The translations under genes and the position numbers were made by a program. The notes under the pieces are model-generated. The model ran no database searches, was not told the DNA's origin, and saw only the letters and a program-made list of their open reading frames with translations. Shown here in pieces: positions 1-12,300 of a stretch of 64,000 nucleotides of DNA. Position 1 is the stretch's first letter, and each line of letters starts with the position of its first letter. Source of the DNA: Tubiluchus corallicola (Eukaryota; Priapulida; Priapulimorpha; Priapulimorphida; Tubiluchidae); the NCBI GenBank assembly GCA_030141605.1, contig JAQGDQ010000257.1:188001-252000 (forward strand). Direction: 5' to 3'.

Positions 1-578
1 AATAATTGTATTGTTTATCTTATTAATATTTTTTTAGAGCAAAATAACGCGATTTGTACCACTTTGGTACTTCAAATTAGGTAAAAAAAGTTATTGTTAA
101 TATAAAAAATGGTCGTGAAGTAAAAAATCGTAGTTAAAATGAAACATGCGCCATTAAGTGAGAAAAAAGGTGTCAAATGTTCAGCTTCATTAAAACGAAT
201 CGTTAAACAGGGAGTCATTAAGAGAGGACTGTAAATGTAAATAATTTATGTCTCTAAATTTTTACAGGATAAATATAAATAAATGCAAAAAATATAATAA
301 GAAAGAAAAGAGATGGAGTGGCAAAAAGACCAACGGGGACCAAGTGAGCCACCACTAAACAAAATTAAAGAAAATTATGTGACCCGTTAAGTAGGTATAA
401 ACAAATGAATAAGAATTAACAATTTGAAGAAGAAGAAAATGATAACTTGGTAAAATTAACATAACAAGTTCAAATGAGTTTAAAATTAAAATGACAAACT
501 CTGTGAAAATTGTACATCATTAAATTAAAAATAAATAAAAAAATCAATTACGAAAAAACTATCTAACGATGAAACTAC
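1..578. other. AT-rich intron sequence, left edge
   Basis: This is presumed to be intron 21 of MICAL. It is very AT-rich with many A runs. I see no exon with a convincing splice pair and no repeat structure. Confidence 0.4.
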
Positions 579-3391
579 CTTCCCAAATAGCCTTGAATCA
601 CTGTCACGAGGCTTGCTTTCCTTCTTTGGTGATTCGATTGGCGATTTCAGTTTCAACTTTCCTAGTAGTGTTTTCTTTGATTTATCTACATTGTAACTTG
701 AATCATTAACAAATTGTCACAACATCAAAACGTACAATTTTTCGTATCTTTCGTATTACAAAACGGTGTAAGAAACAAAAAAAAACGAAATATATTTAGG
801 GTAATACACACATCATACAGCTGCAGGCAGTTCTAGAATTCTCTAAAAATACCACAGTTTGGACACAGTTGACTACTACGTCAGCTGTAGACAGGGCTGA
901 GGTGTGGACGTCGGAGTCCACAGCAAATTTACTGCTAAAGGAGTCGGGACTCGGGATACACTTATTTTAGAGGAGTCGGTGTTAGAGTCGGAAAAAAATA
1001 GACAAACTCAAACTCCAGTTACTTTCAACTTTTAATGCATTTAGGCATAACGTTCCATTTTGGGATGCTCTCCTTTTGTTGTCTATGCAGCTAGGCTGTT
1101 TTTCAAGCATAAAAAGTAGTGATTTAATGCCACTGTAGCTAAAAATTGAAAGTACTACAAACTATTACTAAAGGCAGGAGTCAGGAGTTGGGGCTCCTAG
1201 AATTTTAGGAATCAGAACCAGAGTCGGAGTTGGGTCTAACATCTTAGGAGCCAGAGTCAGAGCCAGAGTTGGATCTTCTAAAATTCTAGGAGTTGGAATC
1301 GGAGCAAGAGTCAAGAATTTAATGGACTGACTCCACAGCCCTGGCTGTAGATGTGGTAAGTGACGAGAAAACACTAGTGATGAGCAGTAAGGAGTACCTT
1401 TTCCGCCGACACTGTCTGAACTACCGCTGCTCGAAGCCACATCAGATTTTGTTGCACTTCCTGGACTAATGGATCTCTTCACTTTTTCAACTTCAAGACT
1501 GCTGGCCTTTGACTTTACATTCTTCCCTAATTACCAGAAACAGAAAAAATTGTAAATAACGAAATGTGACAAAAATAATATATCAACAGCAGAAAGCTAA
1601 CAACACAGTTATTGTAATATGGTCGGCATAAACAGAACAATATAACAGATTTTCACAAACAAAATCTGAGCATTTCAGCACTACCTAAAATTACATCTTC
1701 GAGCATGAATACTTGGTTAAAAATTTGATAAAATGTAAACAAAAGCATATTTCTCACACTTAATTATTGATTGTCTTTCATTTCGATCTAAGTTTTCCTG
1801 CCCAAGAAGGCATTCAGGTTTAAGTCCAAACATTCAGCTTTTGTTCGAGCAAGGCATAGCAACAAAAGATGTAGCTATGTACATTGTTGCTATTGTATTG
1901 CCAATGAGTTTAAGATTATCAAAACAAAAATATTTATTAAAAGTAAAAAAACAGCTAGTACTCATTAGAAATCATACATATAAATCAATGATTGTAAAAT
2001 ACAGTAGGTGCCAGTAGGTACCATTGGACTCAGTTAATAGACTCAATCGCTTATTTGACTCAAAAACGCCTGGAACGGGCCGCTTCTATTCAAGTGTACA
2101 TAAAAACTGTCGGTAATTGACTCAAATAACTCCAGATAATTGACCCAATATTTTTCCTTCACGTACTTAAAATAAGACATTTGTATGTGCCCACAGAGCC
2201 TTTCCTACTTTCAGGTCATCTTTACTTCGCTTTTGTGCACTATAATATATATAGAAACAATCACGTTAAGTACTGTTTTGTTTGTAAGCAGGTACGTTTA
2301 TCATATGCTAGCATGCTAGTGTAGCGGTTTTGCTTTGAATCCGTTACCCGCTCGCCCACTGTTACCCAAAGAATTTCTGGAAGCTAAACATTTAATCATT
2401 TGTCTAGCGGTTTCCTTTTGAAGCTCTTGTTGCAAATCACCCTTTCACGCTTAATAAGTTAACAGTCAAAGAAGCAGGTACAGTAATCAGCCAGCATTCA
2501 TTGTGCCTTACAAGAGTAAATATCATACAGCAATAAGAGAAACTGAAAATTTCAGAGCAGTACGATAAACTTCCAAAGATGGGGCAGAGGTGTGCAGCAG
2601 CACATACTAGGCTGATGACTCATACTTCTATACCAGTAATACTACATCCGTCGGTTAATAGGTTTAGTCGGTTAATTGGGTCAAAACATTTCAGTCCCAA
2701 AGTGAGTCTACTAAGCAGCGCCTACTGTATAAGATAATTACAAGTAGGCATTTTCCCTTAAGAAAATCACTTTTTTTACTTCTTACCTTTCTTATGAATA
2801 TCTTCACTAAGATCGAGTTCAATATCAGACAGTGAAATATTGCAGGCTTCATCAGGTACGATCTTCTTTCGAGCTTTGAGCTGTTCTGTCAATTCCGAAT
2901 GCCCAGGTGCAAATTCGGGAACATTTTTGGGAGTTTTTGTAGAACCTGCAAGGTTTTTTTGCTTACCATCACTTAACACAGCCTCTGACTGACTTTGCTT
3001 TGGTTCATCATCCGGTAACTCTTTGGGCACAGCATTTTCATTTTCATTTGCCACTAGGTGAAGTTCATTTGATAACTCAGAAGCCGTCTTTTCTTCAGTT
3101 GACATTAGCTCATCACCTTGCTTTAATGTTTCTGATTGGGGTCCTTGATCAGCGATCGAATCATCAAAATCAAACTCTTTCTTCTCAGCACTCTCATCAC
3201 TTTTCTTGTTCTGGTTGCTGCTCTCCTCAATTTCTGGAGATTTTTTCTTGGAATATTTTGAACTAGTGTACGGGGAATCGACTATGCCCAGCTCTTCGTC
3301 AGATTTCATTCGTGCTCTAGCACGTGCTTGCTCCCTCTGTAATTCTCTCTCAGCTGATGTAAGTGGTTTCTGTTGCTCATCTGGTTTTTGT
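579..3391 (-). CDS. MICAL: MICAL exons 19-21: charged tail, gene continues off left edge
   Basis: Exon 19 (2787-3391) opens [20 protein letters not shown] and continues [17 protein letters not shown], the SDEELGI-type motif seen in MICAL tails. Exon 20 (1398-1526) gives [19 protein letters not shown] and exon 21 (579-685) gives [19 protein letters not shown]. Exon 21 ends in phase 0 at a GTAGTT donor. Nothing here resembles the bMERB Rab-binding coiled coil, so at least one more exon is expected to the left. Exons 20 and 21 are short and rest on splice sites plus frame, so they are less certain than the rest. Confidence 0.75.
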
Positions 3392-6300
3392 CTGCAAAAA
3401 CGTAAAGAGACAATGTGAGTTGACTTTAATTTAAAATTTATGATGAGAGTGAATTGAAGCTTTCATGTAAACAAGTGCAAACCATATGTGTTCTTGCATA
3501 GCAAAATCGTCCATAAGTTGGCAATTTCTAGTTATTCACATTTTTTGAATCTCCATTTCATGAGGATCATTTTGATACCAAAACTCATCACTCTGTGTTA
3601 TTTCTAAGCTGAGATAATACACATTGAAGTTGAGGTGCAGGCTATGCAATGAAAAACATAACCTCGAGAAAATCGCCATTAAAGTTAGCCATTGTTTTTT
3701 GTCACGTTTCTACGAAACACTTGGCAACCGTTGGTTGCTACAGACTTTTATTCAAGAACACACTTTTATGTTTAAATCCAGTAGATGGAATTTCCTGACG
3801 AAGATATGGGATTGGCAAAAGAAGCAAAATGACAGCTTCCACGAGCTACAATCAGAGTTTGAAAATACAAGTTTTTTTTACAATTGTAGTACTAGTTTTT
3901 AGCCAGGAAAGTGGGTACGAGGTTGTAAAATTAGATTTTTGTATTTTTTTAACATTTTCTGATGATTTAATGCTAGAATATAAAAGTCCAACATATTTAG
4001 TGTTTGTTTTTATAAAAAACAAAAAATAGACATCGAACCAAATTTTTGGTGCATTCTACTTCAAAGCATCGTAACGTAGTTTTTACTATGCTGACTTATA
4101 GACGGTTTTGCTTTGCAAGCACACATATATCTATAAGCTACCAAACTTAAAATCCACATAAACTCATTGTGGAATTTGGCATCAACTAAAATTTAAGTTG
4201 AACAACACATGGAAAAGATTTCAAATTTGAAGTAGAAAATATAAAAAAACGGACATTTAAATTTTCAGAATTTGAAAGAGTTTCATCAATATGAATGCAT
4301 TTACTTAACAATTCATATTTTAGAGGAAATTAATAAAATAAGAAATTTTAATCAAACAAAAAGTTATTAATAGAACAAGTTCATAAGCAAGCTGCATACT
4401 AAATTTTAGTGTGATGGATAAAAACAATGCTTACATGGAGGTAGAGTCGCCGTCTTTGGTACTAACTGACCCGTCTTCGGCAGTTTGCTTATCAGTACTG
4501 ACATTGTCAACTACTGTGTGCTTCTGAACATTGTCAGACCTACGCTCAAATACATCATCATTACCATCATCTACAAAAGGAATAGCTCCAATAGCTTCAG
4601 TTAGACTCTCTCTTTTTTGTTTTTCCTCTTGTTTAGCAGCTGCAGTGACTGTCTTTGTTTCAGCTGTTTTACGAGGCTTCGCTTTGGGATAATTACCGGT
4701 CAATTCAGGATAAGGATCCTCCTCTTCTGGACTTCTAGCTCGACCGTGTCGCAATTGTCGGTGTAAAGTGACTTTCTTGCGTGTCATAGCGGCTGGAGAC
4801 AGTGATGTGTGGGAAGAAACAGGAAGAGTTGCAGCTTGTTGTCGATCTGCAGCCATGTTTGCACCTGAAGGCTGAATCGTAGAACTTTTCTCTATTCCGT
4901 GTTTTAAACGTGGTTTTGGAACCGGTGCTTCCTTTACAGTCGGTAACTTATCGTCATCATGCTTTGCAGTTGTCTCTTCTTTCACAATATCTTTCAGGTC
5001 ATTAATAATTGCTTTTAATTCTTTTTCGGGTTTTGAAATCATCTCGGTAACTTCTACCACCGGACTTTCATCAAACTGCAGCTGCTTTTTTCCTTCCTCT
5101 GCCTCCAAAACCCCATCAATGTCCCTAACTGTCATTTTATTTTTAACTGAAGTCATTGGGGTTACATAGAAACTTTCGTCGCTCGTCGTACTACCAAGTT
5201 TTGAAGAAGGAGTAACAAAAGGTAAGGTATCATCTGAGATGACATTAATTTGATCAGACTCAGCTTTTATAGGTGTAAGTAGTTGTTCACTGTCTACAGA
5301 TACATCAATATCAAGTGATTTATTGGCACCTTCAAGTTCCACGTCACTTTCTATACCAATATCATGTTGAATGACATTAATTTGATCTGATTCTGGTTTA
5401 AGAGGTGTAAGACACTGTTCACTATTTACTGACACATTAGCATCAAATTGTTTATCATAACCGGCAAGTTCAGCATTGTTGTTTAAAAGCACGTCACCTG
5501 GTATGTCTTTAATTTCGTCTGATTTTGGTGTTACAGGCTTAAGAGGTTCACTGTCTTGTGAAACATTGGCATCAAATGAATTGTTGTTACTATGAAACTC
5601 TGCATCACATTCTGAATCACCATCAACGTTACTTTCTGGCAAAGGTAATGCTAGTACATCTTGCTTTGAACATCCAAGTAAAGAAGCAGCTGTGCTAGGA
5701 ATTTCTCCACTTGCGTTCACCTCAAAACTAGAATCAAGCGATGCATCTGTGGCTTTCTGACTAGGCATCAGATTAGAGTCTCTAATTAAAGCATCAGAAA
5801 CAGCTTGTAAAACATCTTCTGTGGTGAGAGATGGCATTGATTCAGAAGCTGTAGATGGTGTGGAAATGGTGAAATTAGATCCCTTTGAATCCCTCTGTTT
5901 TTCTGCGTCAACTTTCTGAGTGTTAACAATTTCTTCACCTTCTACATCTTGTGCACCATTGTCACTATGAATAACACACTCCGATTCATTTCCACCTTTC
6001 TTTAGCTTAGTAATCACGTCTTCACAAACAGCATCTTTTGCAAATTGTTTCTCTACTTCGCTTACATCGCCAAGATCAGTATCATTTTTGCAACTTTCAA
6101 CTGAACTATCAACTGCATCTTCCACTCTATCTTCAGCTTCCAGTAAAGCATCATCTAAAACAATTACCCCTTTAGGAATGTCAACATCAGGATTACACGG
6201 ATAACTGCTGTGAGCAACTTCAAACGACGTGTCTGTTTCATCGGCAACAGAACTTTCAGTTTCGTGATCTTTTGCCACAGTGTCAGCATACGATTCCATC

Positions 6301-9300
6301 ATCCCGGCATGTGCAGCTTCACCTGGTACAATGTTCCGTTGTAGAGTATCAATATAACGACGGCCAAGACTGTTTGATGGCCCCGTCTCCAGGGGTACCA
6401 TATCCATAACATCAGAATCGCCAAGAAGACGTCCTTTTACACCACTATCAAAATCTAGCGCGGGCATCTCTTCTGCACCAAACGTTAAACCAACACCTGC
6501 ATCTCCTTCAAGAGTAATGGTAGACAGAAGTAGTTCAGAAGCTTCTAATTTTTCCTTGTGTACTAATTTATGATCACCTGAATTTATAACATCGACCTGC
6601 TCCACTACTTTTTTAACTTGCCCATCTGTCATGACTTTTGAACTTGCTGTTTCAAGTGTCTGCTTGATCAAATCTACTTCTGACTCTTTAGTATCCATGT
6701 ATTCTACTTTTGTCTCACAAACTTCACCAACTTTCTTCTGACTAGCTGTCAATTCTTCTGGTGTCGGCTCTACGTGCTTACTATCGCTTTCATCCTCAAT
6801 GGTCTTCTGCTCCTGTTGGACCTTATCCTGCCTTCTAGCCTGTTCTTCCTGTTTCTTCTTTTCTAGCTGTTGATATAAAGGCTCGTATGTCGGAGGCTCA
6901 GGAGACAATAACCACGACGCTCTTGCCCTTGAAATTCTCCTGTTTGTTTCTTCAATGTTCTTTTGCAGTTCCTTCTTACTTTCCGTTTCTTCTGGTTCAA
7001 GAGACAACCGTTTATGCTGTTCTAAAAGTTGCAGTGGGTCTTTCTGTCGTCGCAACACTTGTACGACAGTTGGCTCTTCAACAACAACCATTTTTGTTGC
7101 TTCAACACTGCGCTCCAGGGAAGGAGCGGGTTCTTCAATAATTATAGTTTTAGATTCCTCTTGTCTTCTGGCTGATTGCAACCTACAGGAAAGGTAATTT
7201 TAAGTTAATAAATTAAATTAAATTATCAATTTTAAATTATTACTACAACAACAATTAGGATAGTGCTACGTAAATTTTCGCTGTAATTCATGGCTAAACT
7301 AAACTAAAATCTGTCACGTAAATTATTTCAATAGAACAAGAGCTGATGTTCACAGTCATTTTGTATGCTCAAGTGACTGAGACTGGGAAATGCCAAGCTT
7401 ATATAGATGCTGGCAAATGTGCCTCTGTTAGAGATTTGATCTGTCATATTATCCTCGGGGATATTTATTGGTCGAAGAGGTAAAGTGCACGCATCCAAAC
7501 GAGGCTAAAATACCACCCCGAATTCTGTGTGCGTAATCTTGGGGAATTATCATTGATAATGAACTTCATTTGGCCCCACCTCAACAATTTATAATAAACA
7601 AGCCTACTGCTGTATGCTTGCTTGAAAATGCTAAAATGTATTTATAGTGAAAAAATTAGTGCGAATTTGAGCATTAATTCATTAAAAGCAGCAAATCACT
7701 AATAAAACAGTTTAATTCAACTCAGTGAATACATACAGTGTGGGACGTAACCTTTGGCTAGGGTAGTAGGAAAACAATGAGTAACAAGTGTATTGCTAAA
7801 ACAGCAAAGAATCTATTACGTCCTCAACATTTAGTGGGGAAGTCTCGCTTGCGTTATGCGCAGCCTGCAAACTTAAGTGATGTGATCGAAGCAGCAACTT
7901 TAAAACTCCGGGATTACTTTTGTTTATCCTAAACTTAATTGTATATGAATGACACTGTACATGACATATAACTACTTATAAATTAAAGTTTAAAATTTGT
8001 GTTACGTAATGGTACAGAGACATAAAGAATGGTTGATTTGTAGAATTAATTGCAAAGGTCAGTAAAAGTAGAAAGTTTTAAAATTAACTACATGGATTGT
8101 TTTCCTTGCACGATGCCATTGCATATTTAAAGCTTTTTTGTTTAAATCAAAACAAAGCGAGAACGTACCTTTCCCTTCTTTTCCTGGCTGCCTCAAGTCG
8201 CACCTGCACTAACCACGACCGGTCAATTTCTGATGACATTTGAGCAGAACGTGGCACAAGATCGAGATAAACCAGATGATTGTACTCATCATCTAAAGCT
8301 TCTTTAGCAACATCTCCAATGACAACATCATTGTCATCATCTTCAATTTCTGTTTCCATTTCTAGATGGCAAACTTATAAATGAATACACGGCACATACA
8401 TGCAGTTTCCTGGAAATGTTGTGACAAGTAAAAGAAGGCATATTCGGTACAAAAATTGTTTTATCGCACCTTTGATCAAGGACATTAACATTTAGCATAA
8501 AAATACAAACTGTTCACCTTCATCGCTCACTTCCCCCCGCCATTGTCGTTTCATTTGCTGCATCAGCTTGTGAGCATTACTCATCGAAATTTGCCTATTT
8601 GTCAGCACGCTGTCAGAATAATACTCCTCTTCAGCTTCCGATTCTTCTGAGGCTGATCTACAAAGTTTCGTGAAACTAAAATTAGCAAGTGCAAGTTGAT
8701 TCCCTCTAGAAGCCCAAATGAAAAAAACAGCAACGTATTTTATTCAATGAATAATGACAATTTCATTTTTTACTTGTAAAGAGCAGTGACTTGGTGGTAA
8801 ATGGTTTAAAATTTCTAGGGTAGTACAAGTAACATAACCTCTTATTGTAAATCCTTTAGGACCGTAAGCATTCTCTGTATTTTTTGCATAGGTTCACAAA
8901 AAAGTGCTCTTACTAAGCGTTATATCTGATAATTTTTATAGGTTTCTACTTCTCACACAATGGATTTTCATGAAACCCCTGAAAAGGGAGTGCTTTTCTT
9001 AATTTTATGCAATTAAATCAGTTATAAATGTCTAAACAAATAGCATGATTGGATAGCCAATATTCTCCTGAATAAAGCAGCACCTAATTTGTAATCATTT
9101 AGTCATGTCTGTGCTCATACAGTAGCAGAAAAGTCATAGATCTTGTAAGACCTATTTTGAACGGTGCAGTCCTGAACGAGTTAAACAACTTAACGTTAAC
9201 TTACTCTTCTTCATCGTCGTCATCCCCTCCCAAGCTGGACCAGCTGTCTACACCAGAACCAAAGTTGTACTTGAGGAAGCTTGCTTCTAGGTCTTCTTCG

Positions 9301-12300
9301 CTTTGTCTCATCATTTCTTGCATGCTTTCAAACTCCACTCGCTCCGGGGTCAAGCTCGAGTAACTTGCCGTACTTCGCCTGCCATCTGCAAAAAACATTC
9401 AGATTACGAATTGAAATAAAAGCTTTTTGCTTAAACAATAACGCCAGAGTATGAAATTACTTTCCAGTTATTTGATAAGCATTCTATAAATTGATAAATT
9501 ACACTTGCCAATCGAAGATTCGGGTGTCAGCCATTGTTGAGAGCGCTTGTGCGGAACTCCATCAGCTTCCTCACTGTCGTCATCATAACTTCTCTTGATA
9601 GGCACTTTTGGCTGCATTCCGACATGAATTTTGCAGTAAAAGTGGCCTAAATTATTTTAACAATATTTATACATACTCACAGACTTTAATAGTTTAATTT
9701 TCATTAATAAAATCAAAGGAAAATTCTTGTTCTCTTATTCAATTTTTGTCAGTTTTTGCAAGACATGGTCAGCTAGTACCACATAGCAAATTTAGGAAAA
9801 ACATTGTGCAAAAAATATTTCTGGAGAATATTTTTAAAACAGACATAACTAGTTGGTTTTTATAACTAGCTACTGCACAGTTATAAAAAATGACTCTGTA
9901 GGTTTATTACTTAAAAGAACTCCTTTAAAAACATGGAGTAGCGCTAACAATGTTTAAATGTACAGAAGTGGCAGACAATCGTAAACTGAATAGCAAATGC
10001 TGAGTGCACATTGTGAATAAATTCCGGCTGGACCATTTTTATAACTTATTTTATATAACCAAAGTTAAAGAAACGATAAAATAATTAAAATAAATTGGGC
10101 AATCAATAAGATGGGGTAGAGGTATTTTTGTGGGATACATTTACACGGCATTTCTTTTAATAGCAGATTGATGAGTCTACCCCAGTTGTAAGTGATGCAA
10201 TCAGGTTTTATGAGGAACTTTAGTATAATATGTAGCACATTAGTCTCTACTTTATAGCTACCTGGTGAACCGGGACGTCCATCGTACGCATAGTTTCCGA
10301 GGTGAAGCCGACGATCGCAGAAGTAACACCGGAAGCAATCTCGGTGAAAGTACAAACCCTCAGAGCAGCACTGTTCCATCACATAAACTCGCTGCTGACA
10401 GAAATAGCAGAGTTTCCTACTAGAAGCGACTGGTGTTCGGTCCTTCTAAAAAACACAAAAAATTGTTGTTGACTTGCGTGTATAACCTCAGCCAAACTGA
10501 AATAAAACATTAAAAGAACACAGGTGCTGAACATGCTGCAGTAGAAATACACTGTGCAATTTTTCCTTACCAGATAACTACATTAATTTTGTTCGCAACC
10601 ATCATTCATATAATAATAATAATAATAATAATTACTACAGTGATGCTTATAGAATATTCTTATAGGTTCAATATAACTTCTCTAAATGATACAGTAAACT
10701 CCGCATAACTCAAATTCATTCAGACCGAAAAAAAATTTGAGTTAGGCTATATTTTGAGTTAGGCGATGTTGACCATTTTCCAGCATAGAAACTCTAAACC
10801 CCTCCTTCAGACTGTGAGCTAAATAGAAGGCAGTAAGTCAACCCTTCTACACAGAAACGACGAGATTTGATGGCAATTACAGAAAGAATAACAAATTACG
10901 TAGTGAAACACGATTTTTTTATGTTACAAAATGACACGCGTACACAACACGGAAATATCAATCCGAGAGAAAATAACCAGGACGTGCAACTTGTAAGACA
11001 TCAGAATTTTCCTGGAAGGAGATACTGTTTCTGAGTTGTACGGAACTTTTTATTTTTCTAGAGTGTAAATTGCATATCTGAGTTAAGCGAAGTAAATTAC
11101 ACGTACTTTGATTAAATGGACCATAAGTTTTTATTTGGGTTAGGCAAAATTTTGAGTTACATATTTTGAGTTCAGTTATCACATGTAGATATCAGTGGCA
11201 AAGGAACTATCAGATATAACAAACAATTGTATGATTACTGTGAAAAAAGAACAAAATAGAAAATTTGTTGTTTTTTACAACTTACATTTTTAGGTATGTT
11301 GTGCGTAGATTCGAGGTTCTTCATTAATGACTGAGCCATAGACGTCACCAAAGTGCTACCCTTCTCTCCCGGCTCAACCATGCAACGTTCTTTTAACCGC
11401 CGGTCAAGCTCCCGCACACGCTGGTCACAGTTTTCTATGTTTTCAGACTTACGAAAATGAATATCACCATCCTAAAGCACAAGAATTGCACGCATTTTTT
11501 AATTTACTTAAACAAAAAATCAACTAAATATACAACATCACGCACTAATAGTTGATGAACAAAATTCAATAGTACCTTCAGAATGATAAAATGAACAACA
11601 AACCTTAAATTCACGATGATGTATGAATCTTAATACCGTTTTGCAGTACATAATAGTTTAATGCAGGGGTGTGCAAATTGCGGCCCGCCGAGAGAATTTG
11701 TGCGGCAAAGAGATTTGTCAACCTAATGAAAGTGCGGCCAGGGCGATTAATTAAGTGTATCCAGCTGAAGTCCGGGCCACAATCTCAAAGATAGTGCGGG
11801 TAGTTTTTTCTACTAGATCGGATGCCATTAACCCTTACAAGACGGTTGTCACTTAATGTCACTGTACTACACAGACTGTGTGATACACATTAGTAATATA
11901 CATTGTAATGAAATTACCACTATCCGTCCTGAAAGTAGAAATATATAGTTTGTAATAGAAATTTTAATAACTTCTAAAATAGTTTCTTGAGTGTAGTAGT
12001 AATGATGTACGCAGGTCGGATGCAAAAAAATCATTATTAGGCCTCTCTGTACTTGGCTCCTTGATCAAACTGCCTGTGGCCCGCAGGAATTGCGGGAAAG
12101 TTTAATGTGGCCCGGCTAGTCAGATAATTTACACACCCCTGGTTTAATGTTTAATATATTTAAAAACACAAAATCCAAACGGAAAAAGTTGTTAGTAAGA
12201 AAACTCATGCTGTTAGTGTGCAAACAAAAACAAAGAGTACAAAAAGCCAGACATAGAGATGATAAGCAAAATTTGTACAACCGCTTTCCAAAATGCACAG

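Noticed and set aside
1168-1482. 104-residue minus-strand open frame read as one protein
   Set aside because: Its N-terminal part is MICAL exon 20, but past the donor at 1397 it reads through repeat motifs of the hAT-like element (Pro/Thr/Leu-rich).
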